From positions 1 to 15,804 of the forward strand of contig JAUWAK010000013.1 of NCBI GenBank assembly GCA_030602105.1: a stretch of 15,804 nucleotides of DNA, given 5' to 3'. A program made the translations under genes and the position numbers. The stretch's first letter is position 1, and each line of letters begins with the position of its first letter. Positions 1 through 6,827 of the stretch are shown one piece after another. The notes under the pieces are model-generated. The model was not told the origin of the DNA, did no database searches, and saw nothing but the letters and a program-made list of their open reading frames with translations. Source of the DNA: Candidatus Aerophobota bacterium. GTDB taxonomy: Bacteria; Aerophobota; Aerophobia; Aerophobales; AE-B3A.

Positions 1-6
1 ATTAAC

Positions 7-83
7 TGGCGCGCCTGGCAGGATTCGAACCCGCGACCCGCGGTTTAGGAAACCGCTGCTCTATCCTACTGAGCTACAGGCGC
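7..83 (-). tRNA. tRNA-Arg (anticodon CCU)
   Basis: Read on the minus strand, this folds into a complete cloverleaf. The acceptor stem GCGCCTG pairs with CAGGCGC, the D stem is GCTC/GAGC, and the anticodon stem GCGGT/ACCGC carries the loop TTCCTAA. The T stem GCGGG/CCTGC carries the loop TTCGAAT. The anticodon is CCT (plus positions 47-49), which reads the arginine codon AGG. The discriminator is G at position 10, and CCA is encoded at 7-9, so no added CCA is needed. The mature 5' end falls at 83, inside the last codons of coaX (stop codon at 74-76), giving a 10-bp overlap. I see no convincing separate promoter just upstream, so it is probably cut from the coaX transcript by RNase P. Confidence 0.97.
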
Positions 84-844
84 GTTTTGTCGTATCCGTC
101 AACAATGAAGTTAAGACCCCGGAGGGTAAGCTCGGGATTTACCTCATCAATCTCATCCCATTCTCTGGCCAGCAAGGTCCCCAGTCCTCCTGTGGCAATG
201 ACCGAAACCTGTTTTCCCAGTTTCTTCTTGATTTCCCTCACTATCCTCATAGTCCCTCCCAGAGAATAGTAGAAATTCCCTGAGATCAGGGCTTCTTTGG
301 TGTTTTTGCCGATCACCGAGGCAGGTCTCTTAAGTTCTACCACGAACAGCGCTTCCGTTTTCTCGGCCAGGGCCTCCAGAGAAGATCTTACCCCTGGAGC
401 AATAGTTCCACCCACATATTCTCCGGCCTCTGAGATAACATCAAAGGTAGTGGCTGTTCCAAAGTCCACAACTATGGCTGGAAGTTTGTATAATTGGACA
501 CAAGCAGCAACATTGGCTATTCTGTCTGCTCCTACTTCGCCAGGATTGTCAAGGAGAATAGGAATTCCAACTTTCTGAGCTTGCACCTCAAAAGGGGTTA
601 CGCCAAAGTATTTGATCACCGCTTCCGCCAGGGGGGCAAAGGTAGACGAGACTACGGAAGAGATAATGGCTTTTTCTATTCGGGCGGACCTCTGATATTC
701 TCTTGCCCAACGAGAAAGAAGGATTCCCCACTCATCTATCTCTTTCCTGGGTCGAGTGGCAAACTCACCCTTAAAGAGAAGCTCGGACCCACGGAATAGT
801 CCAGCTTTGACCAGGCTGTTACCTATATCCAGAGCTAACTTCAT
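74..844 (-). CDS. coaX: Type III pantothenate kinase (CoaX)
   Basis: Phosphorylates pantothenate with ATP, the first committed step of coenzyme A synthesis, in the cytosol. The product is an ASKHA-fold kinase of 256 residues, normal for the family. Visible motifs are the N-terminal phosphate loop DIGNS (residues 6-10; usually DIGNTN, so Asn is replaced by Leu just after it), GADR (105-108), VVDFGTATTFD (about 125-135) with its acidic residue, IGKNT, and ATGGLG near the C-terminus. I chose the ATG at 844 because family members begin a few residues before DIGN and AAGG/AGGA sequences precede it. A TTG at 865 would add seven residues and overlap the birA stop as TTGA. It is the last protein gene of the operon, and its final codons (Arg-Leu-stop) lie inside the tRNA-Arg gene. 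Confidence 0.93.
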   Translation of the reverse strand: MKLALDIGNSLVKAGLFRGSELLFKGEFATRPRKEIDEWGILLSRWAREYQRSARIEKAIISSVVSSTFAPLAEAVIKYFGVTPFEVQAQKVGIPILLDNPGEVGADRIANVAACVQLYKLPAIVVDFGTATTFDVISEAGEYVGGTIAPGVRSSLEALAEKTEALFVVELKRPASVIGKNTKEALISGNFYYSLGGTMRIVREIKKKLGKQVSVIATGGLGTLLAREWDEIDEVNPELTLRGLNFIVDGYDKTRL

Positions 845-861
845 TTTCCTGCCTTGCTCTC

Positions 862-1623
862 TCAAAGCCTCAGATATCCTTCCTCAGGTGTTATTCTTGT
901 CTGGATTCCGCTCTCCAGCCTCAAGATGAGGTTCCCTTCCTCGTCAAGATCCTGGGCGAGCCCCTTGATTTCCCCCTGCCTCATCTGAACTGTAACCTGC
1001 TTTCCCAGTAATGATGAGAGAAGCCGGGCCCTCTCTAAAATGGAAGAAAAATCCCGTTGAGAGATTATATATAATTCTTCCATTTCTTCCAAAAGAATCT
1101 GAAGGAAAGCCTCCCTTTCCACCGTGTGTCCTGACTCTTTCCTAAGAGAGGTAGCGGTATGGCAAAGAGACGGGGGGAACTCCTCTATATTCAAGTTCAC
1201 GCCTATCCCCATCACCACAAAAATGGCTTTGTCCTTTTTGCATTTCGCCCTGCAAAGAACACCACCCACCTTCCTATCTCCTATGACAGTATCATTGGGC
1301 CAGCGAATTTGAGAGGAAAGAGTGGGAAACAGCTTCCCGCAAGTTATGGCAATTCCCAGCGCTCCCAGTAGGTTCAAAGCGGGGACCTGAGAGGAAAGAA
1401 TCTTTTGAGGATACAGGATAAGAGAAAACCAGAGGCCCCCGGGTGGGGAAAACCAATAATGATTCCCTCGCCCCTTTCCCCGAGTCTGCTCTTCGGCCAC
1501 TACAACTTCTCCTTCCTCTCCTCCTTCAAGAGCAATTTTGTACGCAATATCGTTAGTGGATGCTGCCCTGGAATAGTGATGGATCCTGTGACCAAAAGTT
1601 CTAGTTCTCAAAGTATCAGACAT
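862..1623 (-). CDS. birA: Biotin--[acetyl-CoA-carboxylase] ligase, monofunctional
   Basis: Activates biotin with ATP and transfers it to the lysine of biotin carboxyl carrier proteins. At 253 residues it is a class I ligase: it starts directly with the catalytic domain (STND motif near residue 22) and lacks the N-terminal helix-turn-helix of the E. coli repressor form, so it should not regulate transcription. The core motif RWPND followed by DRKVGG contains the expected biotin-contacting lysine (Lys118). The C-terminal part has the small SH3-like domain (LGKQVTV, followed by GLAQDLDEEGNLIL). The biotinyl-AMP loop, usually GRGRxGRxW, here reads GKGRGNHYW (residues 49-57). The family is clear despite this change. 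The ATG overlaps the ribF stop by 8 bp and has GGGAAA about 8 nt upstream, suggesting translational coupling. Confidence 0.92.
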   Translation of the reverse strand: MSDTLRTRTFGHRIHHYSRAASTNDIAYKIALEGGEEGEVVVAEEQTRGKGRGNHYWFSPPGGLWFSLILYPQKILSSQVPALNLLGALGIAITCGKLFPTLSSQIRWPNDTVIGDRKVGGVLCRAKCKKDKAIFVVMGIGVNLNIEEFPPSLCHTATSLRKESGHTVEREAFLQILLEEMEELYIISQRDFSSILERARLLSSLLGKQVTVQMRQGEIKGLAQDLDEEGNLILRLESGIQTRITPEEGYLRL

Positions 1624-2563
1624 GATGATTTTCCCGAGAGGGCTTCGTGCCGTCGAATATCTTCTCCGTTCTCATCCTATCCGCCTCTAGTCTTCTTGAA
1701 AGCTCCCTTGGGGAAGTGAACTCCGCAACTGATCGGATCCTGCTGGCCAGTTCTATCTTGATCGTATGTCCATAAATATGTCCGCCAAACTTAAGAATAT
1801 GAACCTCCACTCCAAAGGAGGAATCCTCGAAGGTGGGTTTAGCCCCCACATTTATCATTCCTTTGTAAAATCTCCCTTTGAGATTGACTCTTCCCGCATA
1901 CACCCCTGAAGGAGGCAGAAGCTTCTTGGGATCCGACTCCAGGTTTGCCGTAGGATAACCCAGAAGACGGCCCCTTTTCTTTCCTCCTATTACCTTTCCT
2001 ATGATGGTGGGATATCGCCCCAGACCCTGGGTAGCTTTCTCTATTTCTCCTCTCTCGATCCATTGACGAACTAGAGAACTTGATAGTTTCTCTCCTTGCA
2101 CTTTCAAAAGAGGAACTATCCGGAGTCTAAATCTGAATCTATTCTGATTCTCCTGCAGCCACTGTATGTTTCCTTGCCGCTCGTGCCCAAAAACAAAGTT
2201 CTCTCCCACAATAAGCTCATCTAGCTCCAAGCTCCTAAGGAGCTTCCCCAGAAAGGCCTCGGGAGAAAGAGAGGCCAGATGAGTGGTGAATCGAAGCACT
2301 AACACCAGATCCAGACCGAGCCCTTTCAAAATTTCTTCTTTTTCCTCCCAGGTGGTGAGTAGAGACAGGACCCGGCCACGGAAGAACTCGGAAGGATGGG
2401 GGCGGAAAGTAACTAAGCAGCTCCTCATTCCCCGTCTCTTGGCTTCCTGGACAACCTCCTTGATAATTTTCTGGTGCCCTCTGTGGATTCCATCGTAGAA
2501 ACCCACTGTCAGAACAACCTTTCCATATCCTATCTTTCGAGGAAAGCCCTGTTTGACTTCCAT
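1616..2563 (-). CDS. ribF: Bifunctional riboflavin kinase/FAD synthetase
   Basis: Makes FMN from riboflavin and then FAD from FMN, using ATP. The 315-residue length is typical. The N-terminal nucleotidyltransferase half shows GFYDGIHRGHQ (residues 21-31; the usual GxFDGxHxGH with Tyr in place of Phe), HPSEFF, and SSSLVRQ (161-167, the ISSTxIR equivalent). The C-terminal kinase half shows GYPTANLE (202-209), GVYAG (220-224), NVGxKPTF (238-245) and the glutamate of VEVHIL (about 253). It lies one base after truB, the common truB-ribF pairing, and its stop overlaps the birA start. No clear Shine-Dalgarno precedes the ATG, so coupling to truB is likely. Its product FAD is the cofactor of the acyl-CoA dehydrogenase and Etf proteins encoded upstream in this window. 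Confidence 0.96.
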   Translation of the reverse strand: MEVKQGFPRKIGYGKVVLTVGFYDGIHRGHQKIIKEVVQEAKRRGMRSCLVTFRPHPSEFFRGRVLSLLTTWEEKEEILKGLGLDLVLVLRFTTHLASLSPEAFLGKLLRSLELDELIVGENFVFGHERQGNIQWLQENQNRFRFRLRIVPLLKVQGEKLSSSLVRQWIERGEIEKATQGLGRYPTIIGKVIGGKKRGRLLGYPTANLESDPKKLLPPSGVYAGRVNLKGRFYKGMINVGAKPTFEDSSFGVEVHILKFGGHIYGHTIKIELASRIRSVAEFTSPRELSRRLEADRMRTEKIFDGTKPSRENHHV

Positions 2564-2564
2564 C

Positions 2565-3494
2565 TTAAATCAATACTCTCAAATATTTGAACCCTACTTC
2601 ATCTTTGGAAAAATGAGATGCTTTTTGAAGGCTAATGGCCACAGCAAGAAGTCTTCCGTCTGCAGCACATAGACGAACCCTATCTCCTTTATCCAGGTCC
2701 GGCGGTAATGAGGCCAGATGCGTAATATAAAGAGGTCTACCCCAGCCAACCACCCTCTCAGCCCCTTTCTTTACCTTGACCAAAGGAAAGTGCGGCAAGA
2801 CATCCCCCAAAGCCATAAGGACACTGTCGGCTCCCTTCTCTGCCACAGTTTTTTCTAAATCCTGAAGTGTTTGTGCCCTGCTCAAGGAAAACGGGCCAAT
2901 ACGAGTTCGCTGAAGAGAAGCTTGATAGGCTCCGTATCCACAATCTTTTCCCACATCAGCGCAGAGGCACCTCACATAAGTCCCTTTTGAACAGTGAGTT
3001 TTGAATTTTGCCTGAGGATGACGGGCCGGAGTAAAATCCAAGAGGGTTAGCTCGTAAATTTCTACCTGTCGCGGGGGGGGAGTAGCCTGGCGTCCCTCTC
3101 TAGCTAGCTTATACAGGCGCTCACCCTTCCAGTGAACCGCCGAAAAGGCAGGAGGCGTCTGAGCGATCTTTCCTCTAAAAATGGCAAATAAATCCTCTAC
3201 CTCGCTTCTTTTCAGAGCTGAGGCGTCTTTCTCCTCCAGGATCTCACCTTCTTCGTCCAGACTGGAAGTGGTAACTCCAAAGATCATCACCCCCTGGTAT
3301 TCCTTATCGAGACCCTGCAGGAATGGAGTAAGCCGGGTGGCCTTCCCCACGCATACTAGGAGTAGTCCAGTGGCTGATGGATCCAGGGTTCCCGTATGGC
3401 CCACCTTCCTGGTATTGAGAATTCTTCTCACCCTGTCCACCACATCATGAGAAGTCATTCCCTTTGGTTTGTCTACGAGCAGTAGTCCATCCAT
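2565..3494 (-). CDS. truB: tRNA pseudouridine(55) synthase TruB
   Basis: Converts uridine 55 in the T loop of tRNAs to pseudouridine. The 309-residue protein opens with MDGLLLVDKPKGMTSHDVV and carries the signature VGHTGTLDPSATGLL with the catalytic aspartate at residue 38. The KGTYVRCL motif and a C-terminal PUA-like RNA-binding domain (roughly residues 235-309) follow. The ATG lies 5 nt after ylxP. The coding strand holds a run of eight C residues (plus-strand G at 3073-3080) encoding Pro-Pro-Pro; the frame is intact. In most bacteria truB follows rbfA; here it follows ylxP directly. Confidence 0.97.
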   Translation of the reverse strand: MDGLLLVDKPKGMTSHDVVDRVRRILNTRKVGHTGTLDPSATGLLLVCVGKATRLTPFLQGLDKEYQGVMIFGVTTSSLDEEGEILEEKDASALKRSEVEDLFAIFRGKIAQTPPAFSAVHWKGERLYKLAREGRQATPPPRQVEIYELTLLDFTPARHPQAKFKTHCSKGTYVRCLCADVGKDCGYGAYQASLQRTRIGPFSLSRAQTLQDLEKTVAEKGADSVLMALGDVLPHFPLVKVKKGAERVVGWGRPLYITHLASLPPDLDKGDRVRLCAADGRLLAVAISLQKASHFSKDEVGFKYLRVLI

Positions 3495-3499
3495 CTTCT

Positions 3500-3781
3500 C
3501 TAGATTATCTCTATTTTTGAGTCAATAAGGGTAATATCCCTGTGCCTTTTCACAAAGTCCACAATTCTGTTTAGTACGCTCTGGGCAAACCTCACCTCTG
3601 TGGTGAGGAACGCTACCCCCAGCTGAGACCTCTGCCACAGATCCTGGTAGTTGATCTCCGAAATGGAAACATTAAAGCTGCTTCTTATTCTAGTCGTCAA
3701 ACTCTTGATAATGCGCCGCTTATCCTTTAAGGAATTGCTGGACCCTACCCGAACGTCTAGTGATAGAATTCCGATAATCAT
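3500..3781 (-). CDS. ylxP: DUF503 family protein (YlxP-like)
   Basis: A 93-residue protein of the DUF503/YlxP family, identified by the N-terminal pattern LSLDVRVGSSNSLKDKRR, then VSISEINYQDLWQRSQLGVAF and an alpha/beta ending. YlxP is usually encoded between infB and rbfA in Firmicutes and has been linked to ribosome assembly, but its biochemical role is not established. It is probably a small soluble ferredoxin-like-fold protein; no signal or membrane segment is seen. It lies 127 nt after infB and 5 nt before truB, so the usual neighbour rbfA is missing. Only a weak Shine-Dalgarno (ATAGAG) sits before the ATG. Confidence 0.88.
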   Translation of the reverse strand: MIIGILSLDVRVGSSNSLKDKRRIIKSLTTRIRSSFNVSISEINYQDLWQRSQLGVAFLTTEVRFAQSVLNRIVDFVKRHRDITLIDSKIEII

Positions 3782-3856
3782 CTCTATTCAGAATGCCTAA
3801 TACGAAAAAGCTCAATTCAAAAACGGGCTAAAGGAATTTTGGGGAAGGAAAGCGAT

Positions 3857-3876
3857 GAAAGACTGGGCGGTCTTTC
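3857..3876 (-). other. Hairpin in the infB-ylxP gap
   Basis: A perfect 7-bp inverted repeat (GAAAGAC/GTCTTTC) with a 6-nt loop lies 33 nt after the infB stop, in the longest gap (127 nt) of the downstream operon. No T-run follows it on the minus strand, so it does not look like an intrinsic terminator. It may be an mRNA processing or stability element. The rest of the gap (3782-3908) holds only a 24-codon open frame and no clear promoter. Confidence 0.5.
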
Positions 3877-3908
3877 GAACTGAATATCACAATAAAAGGC
3901 ATGCTGAG

Positions 3909-5594
3909 CTAACTGACTTTTCTTTCTTCGTAGATATGAATAGCATCTCCTTTTTCTATCTCATTAAGTCCCTCTATATTTACCCCACACTCCAGTCCCA
4001 CGCTTACTTCGGATACATCCCTCTCGAACCTCCTAAGACTAGAAATGGTTCCCTCGCCTAAAATCTCATCTCCTCGAAGGACCCTTGCTTTGCTTCCCCG
4101 AACCACCTTCCCTTCAGTAACATAGGAGCCAGCAATCACACCGCTCTTGGGAATTCTGAAGGTGTCCCGTACTTCAGCCTTTCCAATGATGACTTCCTCA
4201 TACTTGGGCTCCACCAGGGCCTCTTGGGCCTTCTTGATATCATCCATAATCTCGTAGATCACCCTATATTGTCTCACTTCCACATTCTCTTCCTTTGCCA
4301 AATTCCTATTTTCCCCGGTTATCTCTGCATTGAAACCGATTACTATACCATTGGAGGCGGAGGCCAAAAGTATGTCTGATTTATTGATCTCTCCGATTCC
4401 CCCATGAGTAATATTTATTCCGACGTTCTCGCTGCCCAGGTTCTTCAAAACGTCTCCCAGAGCCTCCAGAGAACCCTGGGTATCGGTCTTAATAATGACG
4501 TTGAGAGTCTTGGTCTCCTCTTCTTTCTCTTGATAAAGAGTCTCCAGAGTAACCTGTTCTCTTTTCCAAAGATTCTTCTTTCTCTTTTCCTCCAGAGCCT
4601 GCTGTGCTAACCGACGGGCTTCTTTTTCATCTTTTACCTTTCTAAATATGTCACCGGGACGCCCAACATCAGAGAGTCCCAAAACCTTTACTGATGTGGA
4701 AAGGCCCGCTTCCTTTAGCCTTTCTCCTTTCCAATTAGTCATCGCCTTTACCTTCCCACAGATGTGGTCTCCAACCAGCATATCTCCAATTCTCAAAGTT
4801 CCTTCCCGTACCAGCAAAGTGCAGCACGGACCCTTCTGCCTGTCCATCTCCCCTTCTATGACTACCCCCTGGAAATCACCCTCCGGATTCTCTCCCAGCT
4901 CCAGCATCTCGGCCTCCAGAAGAATCATCTCCAGAAAATGATCCAGACCTTCACCGGTTACGGCTGAGACCTCCACGCATATGGTCTCGCCTCCCCATTC
5001 CTCACAGGACACGCCGAGCTTTGCCAGTTGCTGCTTGACGCGATCTGAATCCGCCCCATCCAGATCAATCTTATTGATAGCCACCACGATAGGTACCTTG
5101 GCTGCCCGCGCGTGGTCGATTGCCTCAATGGTTTGGGGCATAACACCATCATCACCGGCAACCACAAGAACAGCGATGTCGGTGACTCTAGCGCCATGCG
5201 CTCGCATGGCAGTAAAAGCTTCGTGGCCCGGGGTGTCAATGAAGATTATTCTCTTATTCTGAAACATAACTTCTGAGGCTCCGATAGACTGGGTAATACC
5301 CCCCACCTCCCGCTCGGCCACACGAGTTTTGCGGACGGCGTCCAGCAGGGAGGTCTTGCCGTGATCTACATGTCCTAAGAAAGTCACCACCGGATCCCGA
5401 GACACCTTTTTTCTTTTCCTGGGCGCCCGTTTCCTCTTAGCCACTAACTTCTGTTCTATCTTTCGCACCTCCTGAGAAGACAGACTTCCCAGAGGACCCT
5501 TCACCTCAATTCCTATTTTGGAAACAAGGTCTGCAAGGTCCTTAGTGGACATCTTTAGTTTTTTGGCTAGCTGGTAAACTCGCATCTTTTCCAT
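3909..5594 (-). CDS. infB: Translation initiation factor IF-2, compact form
   Basis: GTPase that places initiator tRNA on the 30S subunit and promotes 50S joining. A short IF2_N domain (MRVYQLAKKLKMSTKDLADL, residues 4-23) and a basic stretch (about 52-66) lead into the G domain. There the P-loop GHVDHGKT is 74-81, the switch I Thr is 101, DTPGH with the catalytic His is 120-124 and NKID is 174-177. Domain II, the DTQGSLEAL domain III and the C-terminal initiator-tRNA-binding domain (GVIAGSYVTEGKVVRG) follow. At 561 residues it is much shorter than typical IF-2 (about 700-890), because the N-terminal extension is nearly absent. Switch I reads GGITQS where GGITQH is usual. Its start is 6 nt after nusA; an in-frame ATG at 5585 is an alternative. 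Confidence 0.96.
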   Translation of the reverse strand: MEKMRVYQLAKKLKMSTKDLADLVSKIGIEVKGPLGSLSSQEVRKIEQKLVAKRKRAPRKRKKVSRDPVVTFLGHVDHGKTSLLDAVRKTRVAEREVGGITQSIGASEVMFQNKRIIFIDTPGHEAFTAMRAHGARVTDIAVLVVAGDDGVMPQTIEAIDHARAAKVPIVVAINKIDLDGADSDRVKQQLAKLGVSCEEWGGETICVEVSAVTGEGLDHFLEMILLEAEMLELGENPEGDFQGVVIEGEMDRQKGPCCTLLVREGTLRIGDMLVGDHICGKVKAMTNWKGERLKEAGLSTSVKVLGLSDVGRPGDIFRKVKDEKEARRLAQQALEEKRKKNLWKREQVTLETLYQEKEEETKTLNVIIKTDTQGSLEALGDVLKNLGSENVGINITHGGIGEINKSDILLASASNGIVIGFNAEITGENRNLAKEENVEVRQYRVIYEIMDDIKKAQEALVEPKYEEVIIGKAEVRDTFRIPKSGVIAGSYVTEGKVVRGSKARVLRGDEILGEGTISSLRRFERDVSEVSVGLECGVNIEGLNEIEKGDAIHIYEERKVS

Positions 5595-5600
5595 CCAGGT

Positions 5601-6827
5601 CTAGTCAGTCATTTCTTTAGCTTTGTTGAAAATCCTCTGGGCTGTCTTGGGTCCGATCCCGGGGACTTTCAACAGACCCTCGGCTCCCTCTCTTACAATA
5701 TCCTTTGCCGTTAAGAATCCGCACTCATTGAGGGACTTCACGGTTTTCTCTCCCACTCCGGGTAGATCCTTAAGAAAAATAGCCTCCTCCTTAATCTGCC
5801 CCACCGATCTAATATCAATCTGCCAACCAGTGAGTTTGGCTGCTAGTTTCACATTCTCCCCGCCACTGCCAATAGCCAGAGAAAGTTGGTCATCTGCCAC
5901 AATAACCTTTGCTCTTCGCGAGGTCTCATCCAGCTTCACCTGCAATACTTCGGCTGGTTTGAGAGAATTTCGTACAAACATGGCTGGGTCCTCACTGTGC
6001 CTTATTATGTCTACTCTTTCACCCTCGAGTTCAATTAGGATGGCTTTGATACGCGAACCCCGAACACCTACACAGGCCCCCACTGGGTCTACCTTCTCTT
6101 CTTTTGATTCCACGACCACCTTGGCTCTTCGACCAGCGTCCCGTTTTATCTCTCTTACCTTGACGATCCCCTCACCAACCTCTGGCACTTCGAGTTCGAA
6201 GAGCTTCTCGAGGAAGCTGGGATGAGTTTGGGAAAGGATAATGCGAGGACCCTTGGGCTCTCTGGTTACCCTAAGGATATAAGCCCTGACCCTCTCTCCC
6301 TGACGGTATCTTCTATTGGCTAATTGCTCCCTCTCTGGCAGGATGCCTTCGGTTCTACCCAAATCGATGAGAACAAAATGGTCAGCTCGATACCTCACCG
6401 TTCCGCTAACCATCTCGCCTTCTTTCTTCTTAAACTCCTCGTAAATCATGTCTTTTTCTACCTCAACAATCTGCTGCATCATGACATATTTGCCCGTGCT
6501 AGCAGCAATTCTTGAGAACTGGACAGGGTCGATCTCAACTTCCACCTGATCCCCCAGGGAAAGCTTTTTGTCGATTCTCCTTGCTTCTTCCAAAGAGATC
6601 TCCCTTGCAGGGTTCTCTATCTTCTTTACAATCTCTTTGGTTACCATTACCTGAATTCTTCCCTGGGCTTCGTCCACAACAACCCTAAGATCGAGAGCAG
6701 GCTGATTGTATTTTTTCTTATAAGCAGAGCTCAAAGCTTCCTTTACACTCTCCAGCAAGGTATCCACAGAGAGTCCCCTTTCTCTGCCGATCCTGTCCAG
6801 TAGAAAGAAAAATTCACTATCTTGCAT
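5601..6827 (-). CDS. nusA: Transcription termination/antitermination factor NusA
   Basis: Binds RNA polymerase and modulates pausing, termination and antitermination. The order of domains is the N-terminal polymerase-binding domain (about residues 1-125), S1 (about 130-200; GTVRYRADHFVLIDLGRTEGILP) and KH1 (about 225-300; VGACVGVRGSRIKAI). KH2 (about 300-345; LAIGSGGENVKLAAKLTGW) follows. A C-terminal double helix-hairpin-helix segment (LPGVGEKT and VPGIGPKTA, about 350-408) comes last, an extension present in only some NusA proteins. I chose the ATG at 6827 (MQDSEFFFLL), about 10 nt after AAGGAG; a TTG at 6833 would add two residues. The start lies inside the end of proS (11-bp overlap). RimP, normally encoded just upstream, is absent. 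Confidence 0.96.
   Translation of the reverse strand: MQDSEFFFLLDRIGRERGLSVDTLLESVKEALSSAYKKKYNQPALDLRVVVDEAQGRIQVMVTKEIVKKIENPAREISLEEARRIDKKLSLGDQVEVEIDPVQFSRIAASTGKYVMMQQIVEVEKDMIYEEFKKKEGEMVSGTVRYRADHFVLIDLGRTEGILPEREQLANRRYRQGERVRAYILRVTREPKGPRIILSQTHPSFLEKLFELEVPEVGEGIVKVREIKRDAGRRAKVVVESKEEKVDPVGACVGVRGSRIKAILIELEGERVDIIRHSEDPAMFVRNSLKPAEVLQVKLDETSRRAKVIVADDQLSLAIGSGGENVKLAAKLTGWQIDIRSVGQIKEEAIFLKDLPGVGEKTVKSLNECGFLTAKDIVREGAEGLLKVPGIGPKTAQRIFNKAKEMTD

Noticed and set aside
84..140. Separate promoter for tRNA-Arg inside the end of coaX
   Set aside because: TTGACG is present but sits too close to the tRNA, and no -10 box with acceptable spacing is visible.
3828..3902. A 24-codon open frame in the infB-ylxP gap beginning MPFIVIF
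   Set aside because: Very short, no Shine-Dalgarno, no recognisable family, and no resemblance to RbfA.
5623..6225. 200-codon plus-strand open frame antisense to nusA
   Set aside because: Mirror image of a strongly supported NusA coding sequence. Ser/Leu/Pro-rich low-information translation and no start signals.
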